Origin: 2-12-FULL-35-15 sp036386835
Lineage (GTDB): Bacteria; Bacteroidota; Bacteroidia; 2-12-FULL-35-15
DNA: 64,000 nt
Assembly (NCBI GenBank): GCA_036386835.1
Contig: DASVUX010000054.1
Span: 62,001-126,000, forward strand
Direction of reading: 5' to 3'
Every line of letters begins with the position of its first letter. Position 1 is the stretch's first letter. Shown here one piece after another: positions 53,961 through 62,942 of the stretch. The position numbers and the translations under genes are program-made. Below the pieces are notes generated by a model, which saw only the letters and a list, made by a program, of their open reading frames with translations, did no database searches and had not been told where the DNA came from.

Positions 53961-54194
53961 TACATTGAATACTGATTAGACTTCATTAGAGTTGATTTGC
54001 CGAATTCAAACCACATCAGGTATATCAATACCCATTAAAGGAGGATAATGTCTTAAATCAACATGGAATTTTACCACGGGATAAAAACATACAACATTAT
54101 AATATATATACTAAGATTATTAAATAACATAATAGATTGATGGGTCCTTAAACTAGCTTTTCGTTTTATATATCTGTTTAAAAAAGATGTATGA
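53961..54194 (+). other. Non-coding leader of the prophage
   Basis: No gene is seen. The stretch holds a perfect TAAAGGAGG (54036-54044) followed by ATG-TCT-TAA (54048-54056), a two-codon frame, and an AT-rich block (ATTATAATATATATACT) that may include the promoter for the terminase genes. Confidence 0.5.
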
Positions 54195-54680
54195 ATGGGC
54201 GCACCAAATAAACACGGCAACGCTGCTAAACTTTCCAAGTGGGATAAACCAAGTATCATAAAAGAAGCAATACAGAAACGTATTGCTGGTATGTCGTATG
54301 CTCAAATCAAAGAAGATATGGAGAAAGTACACGGTATTTCCCAGCGTAATGCCGAATACTATATCAAAGATGTAGCAAAAACAATTCAAGAAACATATAG
54401 AGAGGCTATAACACCGGAGCAATTGGCTTTAGATTTAGCGGAAACAATAGCACGTTTAAATAAACTATATGATGAAGCTGAAAAGCCAGCCGATAAATTA
54501 AACATCCTCAAAGAAATTTCCGAATTAAAAGGATTGAAGAAAGGTAAAGGTGCTAATACTTCTGATGCTCCTGCAATGATACCTATTCAAATCGTAATCA
54601 ATCGAAATGATTCGGTTACTACTTCCCCATCTGCTAAGATGATTGAGATTAAGCAGACAAAAAATAATTCCAATGATTGA
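54195..54680 (+). CDS. Terminase small subunit-like protein
   Basis: 161 residues. N-terminal helix-turn-helix-like DNA-binding region (about 18-60; IIKEAIQKRIAGMSYAQIKEDMEK), followed by coiled helices (about 75-125) and a disordered Asn/Lys tail. The position just before the large terminase fits a TerS, which recognises phage DNA for packaging. Its stop overlaps the TTG start of the large subunit. Confidence 0.75.
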   Translation: MGAPNKHGNAAKLSKWDKPSIIKEAIQKRIAGMSYAQIKEDMEKVHGISQRNAEYYIKDVAKTIQETYREAITPEQLALDLAETIARLNKLYDEAEKPADKLNILKEISELKGLKKGKGANTSDAPAMIPIQIVINRNDSVTTSPSAKMIEIKQTKNNSND

Positions 54681-56092
54681 AATTAAAAACAAAAAAAGCT
54701 GCTCCTAAAAAAGCAGTTAAAAAAAAGGTAGCCACTTCTGAGGAAGTAGAAGCAATACGAGTTGAATTAAATCTAAATCCCAAACAAACTATTGCATGGG
54801 ATGTATTAAGTGATAATAAAATAACAGAGTGCCTTTTTGGAGGCGGTGCTTCTGGTGGCAAAAGTTTTTTGGGGGTAGCATGGTTGATAACAATGTGTAT
54901 CAACTATCCGGGTACACGTTATTTAATGGGGCGTGCCGAATTAGAAAACTTAAAAAAGACCACATTAAAATCCTTCTTTGAAGTTTGTACTAAGTGGGGA
55001 ATTAAAGGTGATGGCATCCATTACAAGTATAACATCCATGAAAAAACAATTACGTGGACCAATGGTTCTGAAATTCTATTATATGATTTAGCATACTATC
55101 CATCGGACCCGAATTATGATAAATTAGGTGGACTTGAATTAACGGGTGCTTTTGTAGATGAAGCTAATGAGGTTACCAAAGAAGCAAAAAACATTTTAAC
55201 CGTAAGGCTCCGTTATAAACTGGATGAATATAAAATCAAACCGAAATTATTAATGACTTGTAATCCTGCAAAGGGTTGGGTGTATGATGAATTCTATAAG
55301 CCTTCATTAGAAGAAACAATAGAACCACACAGAGCATTTATTCCGGCACTTGCTTCTGATAATGAAGCAAACAATTCCAGCAACTATATTGAAATGCTGG
55401 AAAGACTTGATGATTTCCAGAAGCGTAGATTCTTATATGGTGATTGGGATTTAGAAGATACCCACGCTTTGATAAATCACGATTGTATTCAGAGGATGTT
55501 TCACACTTTGAACTACACACCACCAGAGAAATCAACTTATTATTTGACTTGTGATATTGCCCGACTAGGAGCGGATAAAACCGTATTAGTTCTATGGAGG
55601 AATCTTGATATCCTAAAAATCTTCACACTAGAAAAAGCAACTGCCGATTTAGTTATAAATAAGATTAATGAATTGGTTAATGCCTATGGTATCAATCGTA
55701 AAAATATAATCATTGATACCGATGGTGTTGGTGGACCCATTGCCGATATGCTCAAAGGGTGTGTATCATTTGTTAATGGTTCTTCTCCATTACGTGGAGA
55801 GAACTATAAGAACCTTAAAACACAATGCTATTATAAACTGGCAGAAGTGATTAATGATGATAGGATAAAGGTGTTATCAATTAATGATGAACAAAAGAAG
55901 TCATTAATACAGGAGCTAGAGGTAATAAGAATGATTGATACCGATAAGGATAGTAAACTGGCAATCATCAGCAAGGATAAAATCAAACAATTGATTAGCC
56001 GTTCACCCGATTATTCGGATGCAATCATGTTCAGAATGTGGTATGAGATACAGCCTAAATCTGTTGGGTATTTTATGAGAAAGATAAGGTAG
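54677..56092 (+). CDS. Terminase large subunit
   Basis: 471 residues. ATPase domain: Walker A FGGGASGGKSFLGVAW (about 54-69), Walker B LTGAFVDEANEV. The RNase H-like nuclease has acidic residues in CDIARLGADKT, IIDTDGVGGP and the C-terminal SPDYSDAIMF. Start TTG 54677 gives a Lys/Ala-rich leader (KTKKAAPKKAVKKK); no ATG precedes the domain in frame. It packages DNA into proheads. Confidence 0.93.
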   Translation: MKLKTKKAAPKKAVKKKVATSEEVEAIRVELNLNPKQTIAWDVLSDNKITECLFGGGASGGKSFLGVAWLITMCINYPGTRYLMGRAELENLKKTTLKSFFEVCTKWGIKGDGIHYKYNIHEKTITWTNGSEILLYDLAYYPSDPNYDKLGGLELTGAFVDEANEVTKEAKNILTVRLRYKLDEYKIKPKLLMTCNPAKGWVYDEFYKPSLEETIEPHRAFIPALASDNEANNSSNYIEMLERLDDFQKRRFLYGDWDLEDTHALINHDCIQRMFHTLNYTPPEKSTYYLTCDIARLGADKTVLVLWRNLDILKIFTLEKATADLVINKINELVNAYGINRKNIIIDTDGVGGPIADMLKGCVSFVNGSSPLRGENYKNLKTQCYYKLAEVINDDRIKVLSINDEQKKSLIQELEVIRMIDTDKDSKLAIISKDKIKQLISRSPDYSDAIMFRMWYEIQPKSVGYFMRKIR

Positions 56093-56128
56093 AAAAAAAT
56101 GAGTTTTTGGATTTTATATATACTCTAT

Positions 56129-56782
56129 ATGAAATCTAAAAATGAAATACTCAATGAAATAGCTAATGACCCTACGTTTTACGAGGTATGCAAGAACGTT
56201 TCAAAAGCTCAAGGAACATACACCAAACTAGATAAAGATTTATATCAGGAATGTATGTTGATACTTCTGGAAAAACCGGACTGTGAAATTGTTGAAGCGT
56301 ACAATAAAAGCTATACAGATTTAAAAAGATTGTTTGTAAGAATTGTACTTAATCAATGGAGCAGCGGAGGTAAGAAAGTAAAAGGCTATTCACCATTCTA
56401 TAAGAAGTTCAGAAAAGAGAATCAGCTTCATTGTCTTAATGGTGGATTATATGAAGAAAAGTACAACTTCGATTTTCAATATTTACTGAGAGATGAAACA
56501 GATTTCACAGCCCAAAAATTAGGGCATGAAGATAAGCAAGATACCGCCACACCTTATCCTGAGATAGAGGAACTGACTAATGAAGTACTGGATATTATTG
56601 ATAAGATGTACTTCTTTGATAAACACATTCTATTAATATATCTGGAAGGTAACTGGACTTTCACAAGCTTATCAAAGGAATTAGGAATAGGAAGAAATAA
56701 GATTAATGATTCAATCCAAAATTCAAAGAAGCATATCAGGGAACAACTGAAAATAAAAAGAAACAAAAAGAATATATGGTAG
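56129..56782 (+). CDS. Sigma-70-like/HTH regulatory protein of the prophage
   Basis: 217 residues from ATG 56129 (MKSKNEILNEIANDP); an earlier ATG adds a hydrophobic leader. The N-terminal part resembles sigma region 2 (LYQECMLILLEKPD, VRIVLNQWSS), the C-terminal part region 4 with a helix-turn-helix (LLIYLEGNWTFTSLSKELGIGRNKINDSIQNSKKHIREQL). Probably a late-gene transcription factor of the phage. Position after the terminase is unusual. Confidence 0.65.
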   Translation: MKSKNEILNEIANDPTFYEVCKNVSKAQGTYTKLDKDLYQECMLILLEKPDCEIVEAYNKSYTDLKRLFVRIVLNQWSSGGKKVKGYSPFYKKFRKENQLHCLNGGLYEEKYNFDFQYLLRDETDFTAQKLGHEDKQDTATPYPEIEELTNEVLDIIDKMYFFDKHILLIYLEGNWTFTSLSKELGIGRNKINDSIQNSKKHIREQLKIKRNKKNIW

Positions 56783-57045
56783 CCTTTGTATTTGCAATAT
56801 GCCTGAGCTTAATGGTTACGCAATTAATAGAACCATTACAGAGGTTAAAGAAAAGATTCAACCTGCTTTATCCTGATGAACAGAAAACAATATTAAAATA
56901 TTTTATTGTTAAGGTCTTAAACTGCTCAAAGTGTTTTGGCTTCTGGTTCTCCTTAATCTTTTTCAAATCGTTTGTGATAGCCGTTATCGTAGCAGTAGTA
57001 ACCGAAATAGTACAACGCAATTTGATGCGTCTAAAAATAAATTAA
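56776..57045 (+). CDS. Small phage membrane protein with C-x-x-C-x-G-F-W motif
   Basis: 89 residues, two hydrophobic segments (about 1-18, 60-80) and the motif NCSKCFGFWFSLIFF, which recurs in small phage membrane proteins (DUF1360-like). Function unknown; overlaps the previous gene by 7 bases. Confidence 0.6.
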   Translation: MVAFVFAICLSLMVTQLIEPLQRLKKRFNLLYPDEQKTILKYFIVKVLNCSKCFGFWFSLIFFKSFVIAVIVAVVTEIVQRNLMRLKIN

Positions 57046-57049
57046 AAGA

Positions 57050-57337
57050 ATGAAAGAAGAATTTATAGAATTATATGTAAAGAATAAGTTTTATGACCAG
57101 CCCATTACCGATGAGAATCTACCAGCATTTGCAAGATGTTGTTTCTTAATGTATTCTACAACGATTGATACCACTTGTGCGCAATGTATGGCAGGATTCA
57201 AAGACAGATTAAAAACGTTCTGGGATAATCAATTAGCAAAAGGATATGTACCACCAGTTTATGCACCAGAAATGCTGATTACATTTTTTGAGGAACCAGC
57301 AGTAGAGCCAACAGGCAAAGGAAAAAAGAAGAAATAA
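57050..57337 (+). CDS. Hypothetical phage protein
   Basis: 95 residues, acidic-to-neutral with a Lys-rich end (GKGKKKK), no transmembrane segment. Several cysteines (RCCF, CAQC). Not recognised. Tightly packed between neighbours, so part of the same transcript. Confidence 0.55.
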   Translation: MKEEFIELYVKNKFYDQPITDENLPAFARCCFLMYSTTIDTTCAQCMAGFKDRLKTFWDNQLAKGYVPPVYAPEMLITFFEEPAVEPTGKGKKKK

Positions 57338-57339
57338 TA

Positions 57340-57984
57340 ATGTATCAACCACCAAAATCATGGAGTGAAATAAACTTACAAACTTTTCAGGAGCTATTAC
57401 CACACATACAGACTAATTCAGAGTTCACCAGAATCCAGTATCAGAATTATATGATACGAATATCCAAAATATTAGGTGTGCCTGATGAACATATTGATAA
57501 TATGACCAGAGATGAATTTGAAATCTGGTGCCATAACCTAGAATGGGTTCATCAATTACCGCAAACATTAAACTTTGATGTTATAATAGACGGTGTTAAA
57601 TATTTATATGAGCAGGACCCTTCCAAATGGAATGTAAATCAGTATAAAGATTTGAATGAAACTGTTAAAGGAAAAAACGAAATCGAAATTATTGGTGAAG
57701 CTCACAACATCGTGGCAATATTCCTAAGACCAACAGTTAAGAAATGGAACTGGAAGAAATTCTTTAAAGGATTATTACGTTTAAACTTCAATGGTTATCA
57801 ATATGAACTATTACCGTATTCACCGAATGAAACGGATAAAAGAGCTTTGTTATTTCAAGAGAAATTACCAGCGGATATAGCTTATTCTATTAATCTTTTT
57901 TTTTGTCTTTTCGCGATAGAGTTCACGAACAATTCCCTCCTGTCTTCGGTTCAACAACTTCTAGCGGAAGTGGAAGCCAAGTAA
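57340..57984 (+). CDS. Tail assembly chaperone-like protein, zero frame
   Basis: 214 residues. N-terminal helical domain (QTFQELLPHIQ, QYQNYMIRISKILG), middle beta region, then a C-terminal segment ending SSVQQLLAEVEAK. At residue 187-188 (57895-57905) the ribosome crosses a run of nine T, after which a second ORF in the -1 frame continues. This is the pattern of gpG/gpGT chaperones of tailed phages. Family assignment rests on the frameshift and position rather than on sequence. Confidence 0.6.
   Translation: MYQPPKSWSEINLQTFQELLPHIQTNSEFTRIQYQNYMIRISKILGVPDEHIDNMTRDEFEIWCHNLEWVHQLPQTLNFDVIIDGVKYLYEQDPSKWNVNQYKDLNETVKGKNEIEIIGEAHNIVAIFLRPTVKKWNWKKFFKGLLRLNFNGYQYELLPYSPNETDKRALLFQEKLPADIAYSINLFFCLFAIEFTNNSLLSSVQQLLAEVEAK
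57895..57906 (+). other. Probable -1 ribosomal frameshift site
   Basis: CTT TTT TTT TGT in the zero frame contains a T-TTT-TTT slippery heptamer. A -1 slip moves translation from the 214-residue frame into the ORF at 57903-58187. A homopolymer sequencing error is the main alternative. Confidence 0.5.
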
Positions 57985-58187
57985 AGCAAACTCAATTCAA
58001 TGAGATTTGGGGCATCTTTCCTTTTATTCATAGTGCGTGTGCTGGTGATATGACAAAAATGAAGCACGTACTGAATGAGAATCTATATGACTTCCTATAC
58101 TGGTGTAGTTATGAGATTGAATTATCCAAACTCAGAGAAGCTCACCAGAAAGAAATGGATAGAATTCAGAAAACTCAAATTGGATAA
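57903..58187 (+). CDS. Second-frame (T) part of the tail chaperone, read by frameshift
   Basis: 94 codons in the -1 frame that begin at the slippery T-run. The only initiators are the TTG inside the slippery site and a distant ATG at 58050, so independent translation is unlikely. The product (about 282 residues if read by frameshift) ends with an acidic helix (NENLYDFLYWCSYEIELSKLREAHQKEMDRIQ split across the text), which is the usual helical end of chaperone T domains. Confidence 0.55.
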   Translation: MSFRDRVHEQFPPVFGSTTSSGSGSQVKQTQFNEIWGIFPFIHSACAGDMTKMKHVLNENLYDFLYWCSYEIELSKLREAHQKEMDRIQKTQIG

Positions 58188-58219
58188 ACTATATCTATTT
58201 AAAAATAACGAACCCTTTA

Positions 58220-60547
58220 ATGTTAAGCTTCCAAAATGTTGTAGAGATAATTCTTGATATAGCTAAAAGTCATGGCTCCATAAAAACAACAGGAGCAGGT
58301 GATATTTTCCAGCGTGAACAAAGTAAGGATATGGAATATCCTTTATTCTTTATTCACTTTGAACCCAATACAGTAGAAGAGAATTATATTAATTACAATT
58401 TTAAATTAGTTGCCGCTGATGTATTACTCCAAGATAAATCAAATCAGTTAGTAATATTATCAAGTACTCAAAAGTGGTTACTAGATGTTGTGAATTATTT
58501 AAGGACTCTGGATTTACCACACATTGAACTCAAATTCGGAAATAATTTACAGCCATTCACAGAAGACTTTTTAGCGGGATGCGCTGGTCATGTTTATAAT
58601 TTAAGTATTGATGTTCCGTATTCAACTAATAATTGTGATACCCCTATTGATACCATTTCCCTTCCTCCAATTCTACCGAACCAAACAATTTATGTTCCGG
58701 TTGTAGGTGCTACCGGACCAACAGGAGCCACGGGCCCAACGGGTGCAACCGGAGCGGATGGTTATATAGGTGCTGATGGTGCTATTGGAGCAACAGGACC
58801 AGCAGGTGCAACAGGACCAACATTAGGCTGGGATGCTTCACTAGCAATTAATAATACTACTGGAAATAATAATGTAATTATTTCACAGGATTCAGTTATT
58901 AAATCCGCTAATGGTGGAAATCAGATTGATATGAACTTCTATGGTTCAAATCAATTTATTATTACTGATGATAACGGAAATATTTCTGCTGAATACTTTT
59001 CATTAGGAAATGGATTTGTAGAAGTCGGTGCTGCTGGTGGTAATGTTTATATCCACATGGATAGTACCGATACGGAAACTAACAAGGTAATAAAATACAG
59101 TTCTGATTTATCTGCTTCTTATGATAACAGAACCTTAGTTGATAAAGAATATGTAGATAGTGCAATCGAAGCAGCAACACCAGAAGTTAATTATAATGTA
59201 TCAACTAACTATGTACCAAAAGCTATTGGTGCAACTGCATTAAGCAACTCATTGATTTATGATTCTGGTTCTAATGTTATTATTGGTGGTGTAACAGCAA
59301 CCGCTAAATTACAGGTAACAGGAACTTCATCTAGTGGGGTTAAATTATTTAATGTTAAATCTTCAAACTTAAATGCCAATCTCTTTTATATTGGTGAATC
59401 TACATCAGCAATCCAATCTGATTTTATTTCATTTGGACCCGCAGCAAATGATGATTGTATTGTACAAATTTCTTCCACTAATACACCGACACTTAATTTT
59501 TATAATGCTGATTTAGGAATTAATTCATTGGTGATTTCATCAATCGGAACAGCAGCATCATTAACAAGTGCTTCACTTAAAATTTCATCATTAGCTGGCT
59601 CAGGTTCACGGATGGTTGTTGCAAGCTCAACAGGTGTATTATCTACACAAGCAATTGGAACTGGACCAACAGGACCAGCGGGTGCAACTGGCTCAACTGG
59701 ATTGACAGGTGCGACAGGCTCAATAGGATTAACAGGTGCCACAGGTTCAACCGGATTAACGGGTGCAACAGGACCACAAGGTGCTACTGGTTCATTTGAT
59801 ACTACCACATTAGCAGGTACCGGAAGCAGAATGATGGAAGCAAATTCCTTCGGTACTGTTTCAGCTAGTAAAGAAATTGTTGATTTTATAATTACTGATT
59901 CAACATTGATAGCGGCACTTCAAACATCTGCTAACTGGTCTGGCTCACCTATGACTTTTAACGGTGCTACTTATTCTGTTAATGGCTATCAGGGTCAATG
60001 GTACATTGGTTCAATTTCAACAATACCATATTTATTCTGGTGTAAACAGGATGGCTTATGGATAAGAATGTCATTAACCGATATAACACAATTATCAGAA
60101 GGTGGTACTGGTGCATCATTAGCAACTACTCTGAGCGGTATTATCAGAATGAACGCAACAGGTACCGCACTTGAAAATTCGGGGTTAACTATGAATCAAT
60201 CCGTTTTAACAACTAGTGATGTAACCTTTTCAGTTTTAAGGGGGCGTTTGGTTGCAAATGGAATTTTTACAGCACAAAGCACGAAGACAACCACAGCAAC
60301 ATTAGCTAATACTGACCATACAATTTTTGCAGATGCTACCACTTCTGGATTTACAATAACACTTCCAAGTGCAGCAGGTTCACCGGCTATTGAGTATGTA
60401 ATTAAGAAAATTGATTCTACTGCAAACGTGGTAACAATCGCTACAACATCATCACAAACTATTGATGGTGTAACTACTAAAACATTAACAACACAATACC
60501 AAAGTATTAGAGTCCAGAACAATGGAACTAACTGGTTTATCGTATAA
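58220..60547 (+). CDS. Tail-terminator-like / collagen-like fibre fusion
   Basis: 775 residues. N-terminal domain (about 1-150; GDIFQREQ, EYPLFFIHFEPN, DVLLQDKS, CAGHVYNLSIDVPY) resembles the tail-completion proteins of Bacteroidota phages. Two Gly-x-Thr collagen-like blocks follow (about 162-197 and 482-525, e.g. GATGPTGATGADG). Between them lie beta-rich regions; the C-terminal domain (about 670-775) is typical of tail fibres (TITLPSAAGSPAIEYVIKK). It may join the tail tip to a host-binding fibre. The fusion is unusual. Confidence 0.75.
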   Translation: MLSFQNVVEIILDIAKSHGSIKTTGAGDIFQREQSKDMEYPLFFIHFEPNTVEENYINYNFKLVAADVLLQDKSNQLVILSSTQKWLLDVVNYLRTLDLPHIELKFGNNLQPFTEDFLAGCAGHVYNLSIDVPYSTNNCDTPIDTISLPPILPNQTIYVPVVGATGPTGATGPTGATGADGYIGADGAIGATGPAGATGPTLGWDASLAINNTTGNNNVIISQDSVIKSANGGNQIDMNFYGSNQFIITDDNGNISAEYFSLGNGFVEVGAAGGNVYIHMDSTDTETNKVIKYSSDLSASYDNRTLVDKEYVDSAIEAATPEVNYNVSTNYVPKAIGATALSNSLIYDSGSNVIIGGVTATAKLQVTGTSSSGVKLFNVKSSNLNANLFYIGESTSAIQSDFISFGPAANDDCIVQISSTNTPTLNFYNADLGINSLVISSIGTAASLTSASLKISSLAGSGSRMVVASSTGVLSTQAIGTGPTGPAGATGSTGLTGATGSIGLTGATGSTGLTGATGPQGATGSFDTTTLAGTGSRMMEANSFGTVSASKEIVDFIITDSTLIAALQTSANWSGSPMTFNGATYSVNGYQGQWYIGSISTIPYLFWCKQDGLWIRMSLTDITQLSEGGTGASLATTLSGIIRMNATGTALENSGLTMNQSVLTTSDVTFSVLRGRLVANGIFTAQSTKTTTATLANTDHTIFADATTSGFTITLPSAAGSPAIEYVIKKIDSTANVVTIATTSSQTIDGVTTKTLTTQYQSIRVQNNGTNWFIV

Positions 60548-60563
60548 AAATAATAGACAATGA

Positions 60564-60845
60564 ATGAACATTCCAATTTTCAATGCAGGCACACATAAAG
60601 GATTGCCGAAGAAAAGACAGTTTAAAAAATTAGTTCTGAATCCAGAATTAAATGATGGTGCTATACACACAGAATATTCCGAATGGTTAGAAACTCCATC
60701 CGGAGATAAGATTGAAGAAACACTATTATGCTATGAAGAAAACTTAGAAGCATTAGCGGTGTGGTTCAATTATGTTCCACCTGTTGGTGCTTCAATGGGA
60801 CAGGTAATACTTGGTGCCATCAATGCAAAACTGAATGCACTTTAA
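60564..60845 (+). CDS. Hypothetical phage protein
   Basis: 93 residues, mixed alpha/beta (FNAGTHKGLPKKRQFKKL, HTEYSEWLETPSGDKIEETL). Not recognised. Sits between the fibre and the LamG gene, so a tail or fibre accessory function is possible. Confidence 0.5.
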   Translation: MNIPIFNAGTHKGLPKKRQFKKLVLNPELNDGAIHTEYSEWLETPSGDKIEETLLCYEENLEALAVWFNYVPPVGASMGQVILGAINAKLNAL

Positions 60846-60860
60846 AATTAACTATTATGG

Positions 60861-62426
60861 ATGCCAAGAATAATAACAACGAAAGCAAGTACAATAAATG
60901 AATACAGTATAATAGGTAATTCAACAGCAAAATATTTTGATACTACCAATGGTAGTACCTCACAGATTGCTATTAATAATATTATTCAAGGCACCGGAAA
61001 GAAATTTACATTCTCTTTTTGGATTCAGCGAAGACGTACTACAACATCATTAACGGTTGAAGGACTTTTTTCTAATGCTGTATCTGGTGCAGAGAATCAG
61101 GTAATAATATATTTCAATCAAGCTCAACAATTAGTAGTTGCATTTGGCGGTGGAACTGCTGGTATGGCAGAACAATATATTACTTCATCATTATTCTATG
61201 ATACCTTCCAATGGTTAAACATTGTTATTACGTATGACCAGACCAGAACAGACGGGAATAGAATAAGAGTATTTATAAACGGTATTAAAGATACACCATC
61301 TTCATCCGTAGCTGCTGGTGGCTTCACCTCTATTTATAGCAGCTCAAGGGGTTATATGTTTGGTTATTATCCTCCATCCGGTTTAAGTACTACCTGCTTC
61401 ATCAATAAGAAATCTATCTATTTATGGAATAGTGAACTAACAGCAGCGGAAATATTAACGCTTTATAATAACGGCTATTATATTAATCCAAAGGTAAATT
61501 CTGGTAATTACGTTTCATCAACAAACTTAAAATTATTATGGGACTTCGGAACTGCTGTATGGACCACAGTCTTTACCGTAACTGATTCATCAGGTAACAA
61601 TAATGGAACTACAATTAGTGCTGGTCATGTACTATCTGATTTAGTATTAAATAGTCCAAGTGCTTTAACGGGAACATCACGTGTGTTAAATAAAGTAACA
61701 CCTACATATTTGACAGAGGCAACAAATCTATTTGCCCGATTCACAACTCAACCAAGCAATGCAAGAAAAGCAATTATTAATGAAACTATATTTCAATTAA
61801 AGGCAAGTGGTATTTGGAATGAATTAGATGCTATCTATTTCTTTGCAGCAGCAGATGAGCAAAGTTCATTATTAAACTGGAAGGGTGCATCATTCAATTG
61901 TACAAAAGTAAACACACCTACATTCACAGCGGACCAAGGATTTAATGGTGGAAGCACAAGTAATTATTTAACGACCAACTACGCACCACAAACTAATGCA
62001 GTAAAGTTTTTAAGTACTGGTGCTAGTTGGGGATTTTATGCTAGAACAACTGGTTCGGGTACTGATTGGGATATGGGAATAAATGTTACCACATTCTTTC
62101 TTAGAAATAATGGAACTCTAACCAGTAGGTATTATAGCTCACAATCTCCGGCTGCCGTTGTAACTTCTGGCGGTACAATACGATTAACATCAGCACTTCA
62201 CACAACAAACTTATGTACCCTGTTAAAAGATGGACAGTCATTAGGGTCTGGCTCGGCTGGTAACGCTGTTGCAGCAGCAGGAACTATAACGATTATGGCA
62301 ATTGCAGGGACTAACTTTTCTAGTAAACAATTCAGCATGGCATATATGGGTTCTAGTTCCATCAATCAATTACAATTATATCAGATTGTAAATTATTATA
62401 TGACTGCAATAGGAGCAGCAGTTTAA
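60861..62426 (+). CDS. LamG/concanavalin-like tail protein
   Basis: 521 residues. LamG-like domain at about 25-215 (FTFSFWIQRRR, WLNIVITYDQTRTDGNRIRVFINGIKD, LYNNGYYINP). A second beta-sandwich-like half follows from about 330 (NTPTFTADQGFNGGSTSNYL, YYMTAIGAAV end). Probably a receptor-binding or adhesion protein of the phage. Confidence 0.75.
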   Translation: MPRIITTKASTINEYSIIGNSTAKYFDTTNGSTSQIAINNIIQGTGKKFTFSFWIQRRRTTTSLTVEGLFSNAVSGAENQVIIYFNQAQQLVVAFGGGTAGMAEQYITSSLFYDTFQWLNIVITYDQTRTDGNRIRVFINGIKDTPSSSVAAGGFTSIYSSSRGYMFGYYPPSGLSTTCFINKKSIYLWNSELTAAEILTLYNNGYYINPKVNSGNYVSSTNLKLLWDFGTAVWTTVFTVTDSSGNNNGTTISAGHVLSDLVLNSPSALTGTSRVLNKVTPTYLTEATNLFARFTTQPSNARKAIINETIFQLKASGIWNELDAIYFFAAADEQSSLLNWKGASFNCTKVNTPTFTADQGFNGGSTSNYLTTNYAPQTNAVKFLSTGASWGFYARTTGSGTDWDMGINVTTFFLRNNGTLTSRYYSSQSPAAVVTSGGTIRLTSALHTTNLCTLLKDGQSLGSGSAGNAVAAAGTITIMAIAGTNFSSKQFSMAYMGSSSINQLQLYQIVNYYMTAIGAAV

Positions 62427-62467
62427 TTCCTGAAAACTCCAACACAAAATAATATATCTATTTCCAA

Positions 62468-62938
62468 ATGGCGGAATTTGATATATCTATTATTCGTGGC
62501 ATCCTTGAAAAGTACGGTGAATCCATCGTAGCTGAAATGGTAACCCGTTTAAAGAACCAAAAGAAGATTGCAACAGGTGATTTAATCAACTCATTAGATT
62601 ATGAGATTGATGATACGGACCCGAACGCAATTGTGCTTTATTTCACAGCGGTTGATTATGCCGTCTTTGTAAATAATGGACGTAAGCCAAATAGTAAACT
62701 ACCACCAGAAGCACCCATAAAAAAGTGGGCAAAGCTCAAAGGTATTCCAGAGAGATTGGTATTCCCAATAAGGCGTTCAATCGCAATCAAAGGGATAAGA
62801 CCCACAAACTTTTTTACTGTATCAACTACCAGAAGATTTGGAGCCATGCAGAAAGAAATTGCAAAGGCTATTGGTGACGAAATAAAGAACCAAATAATTG
62901 CCGTAGAGGGATTAGGTAAATCAACAAAAATAAATTAA
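62468..62938 (+). CDS. HK97 gp10-like minor tail protein
   Basis: 156 residues. Signature segments DLINSLDYEIDD, DYAVFVNNGRKPNSKLPP, KWAKLKGIPERLVFPIRRSIA and RPTNFF match the HK97-gp10 family of tail-head joining proteins. In most phages it sits among head-tail connector genes before the tail tube; here it follows the fibre, which is unusual. Confidence 0.8.
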   Translation: MAEFDISIIRGILEKYGESIVAEMVTRLKNQKKIATGDLINSLDYEIDDTDPNAIVLYFTAVDYAVFVNNGRKPNSKLPPEAPIKKWAKLKGIPERLVFPIRRSIAIKGIRPTNFFTVSTTRRFGAMQKEIAKAIGDEIKNQIIAVEGLGKSTKIN

Positions 62939-62942
62939 CAGA

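Noticed and set aside
57903..58187. Independent gene starting at TTG 57903
   Set aside because: The TTG lies in the T-run at the frame overlap. Frameshift reading explains it better than a separate start.
58705..59800. Repeats in the fibre gene as a CRISPR-like array
   Set aside because: The GGTGCAACAGG-type repeats encode GAT and GPT triplets in frame, so this is a collagen-like protein repeat.
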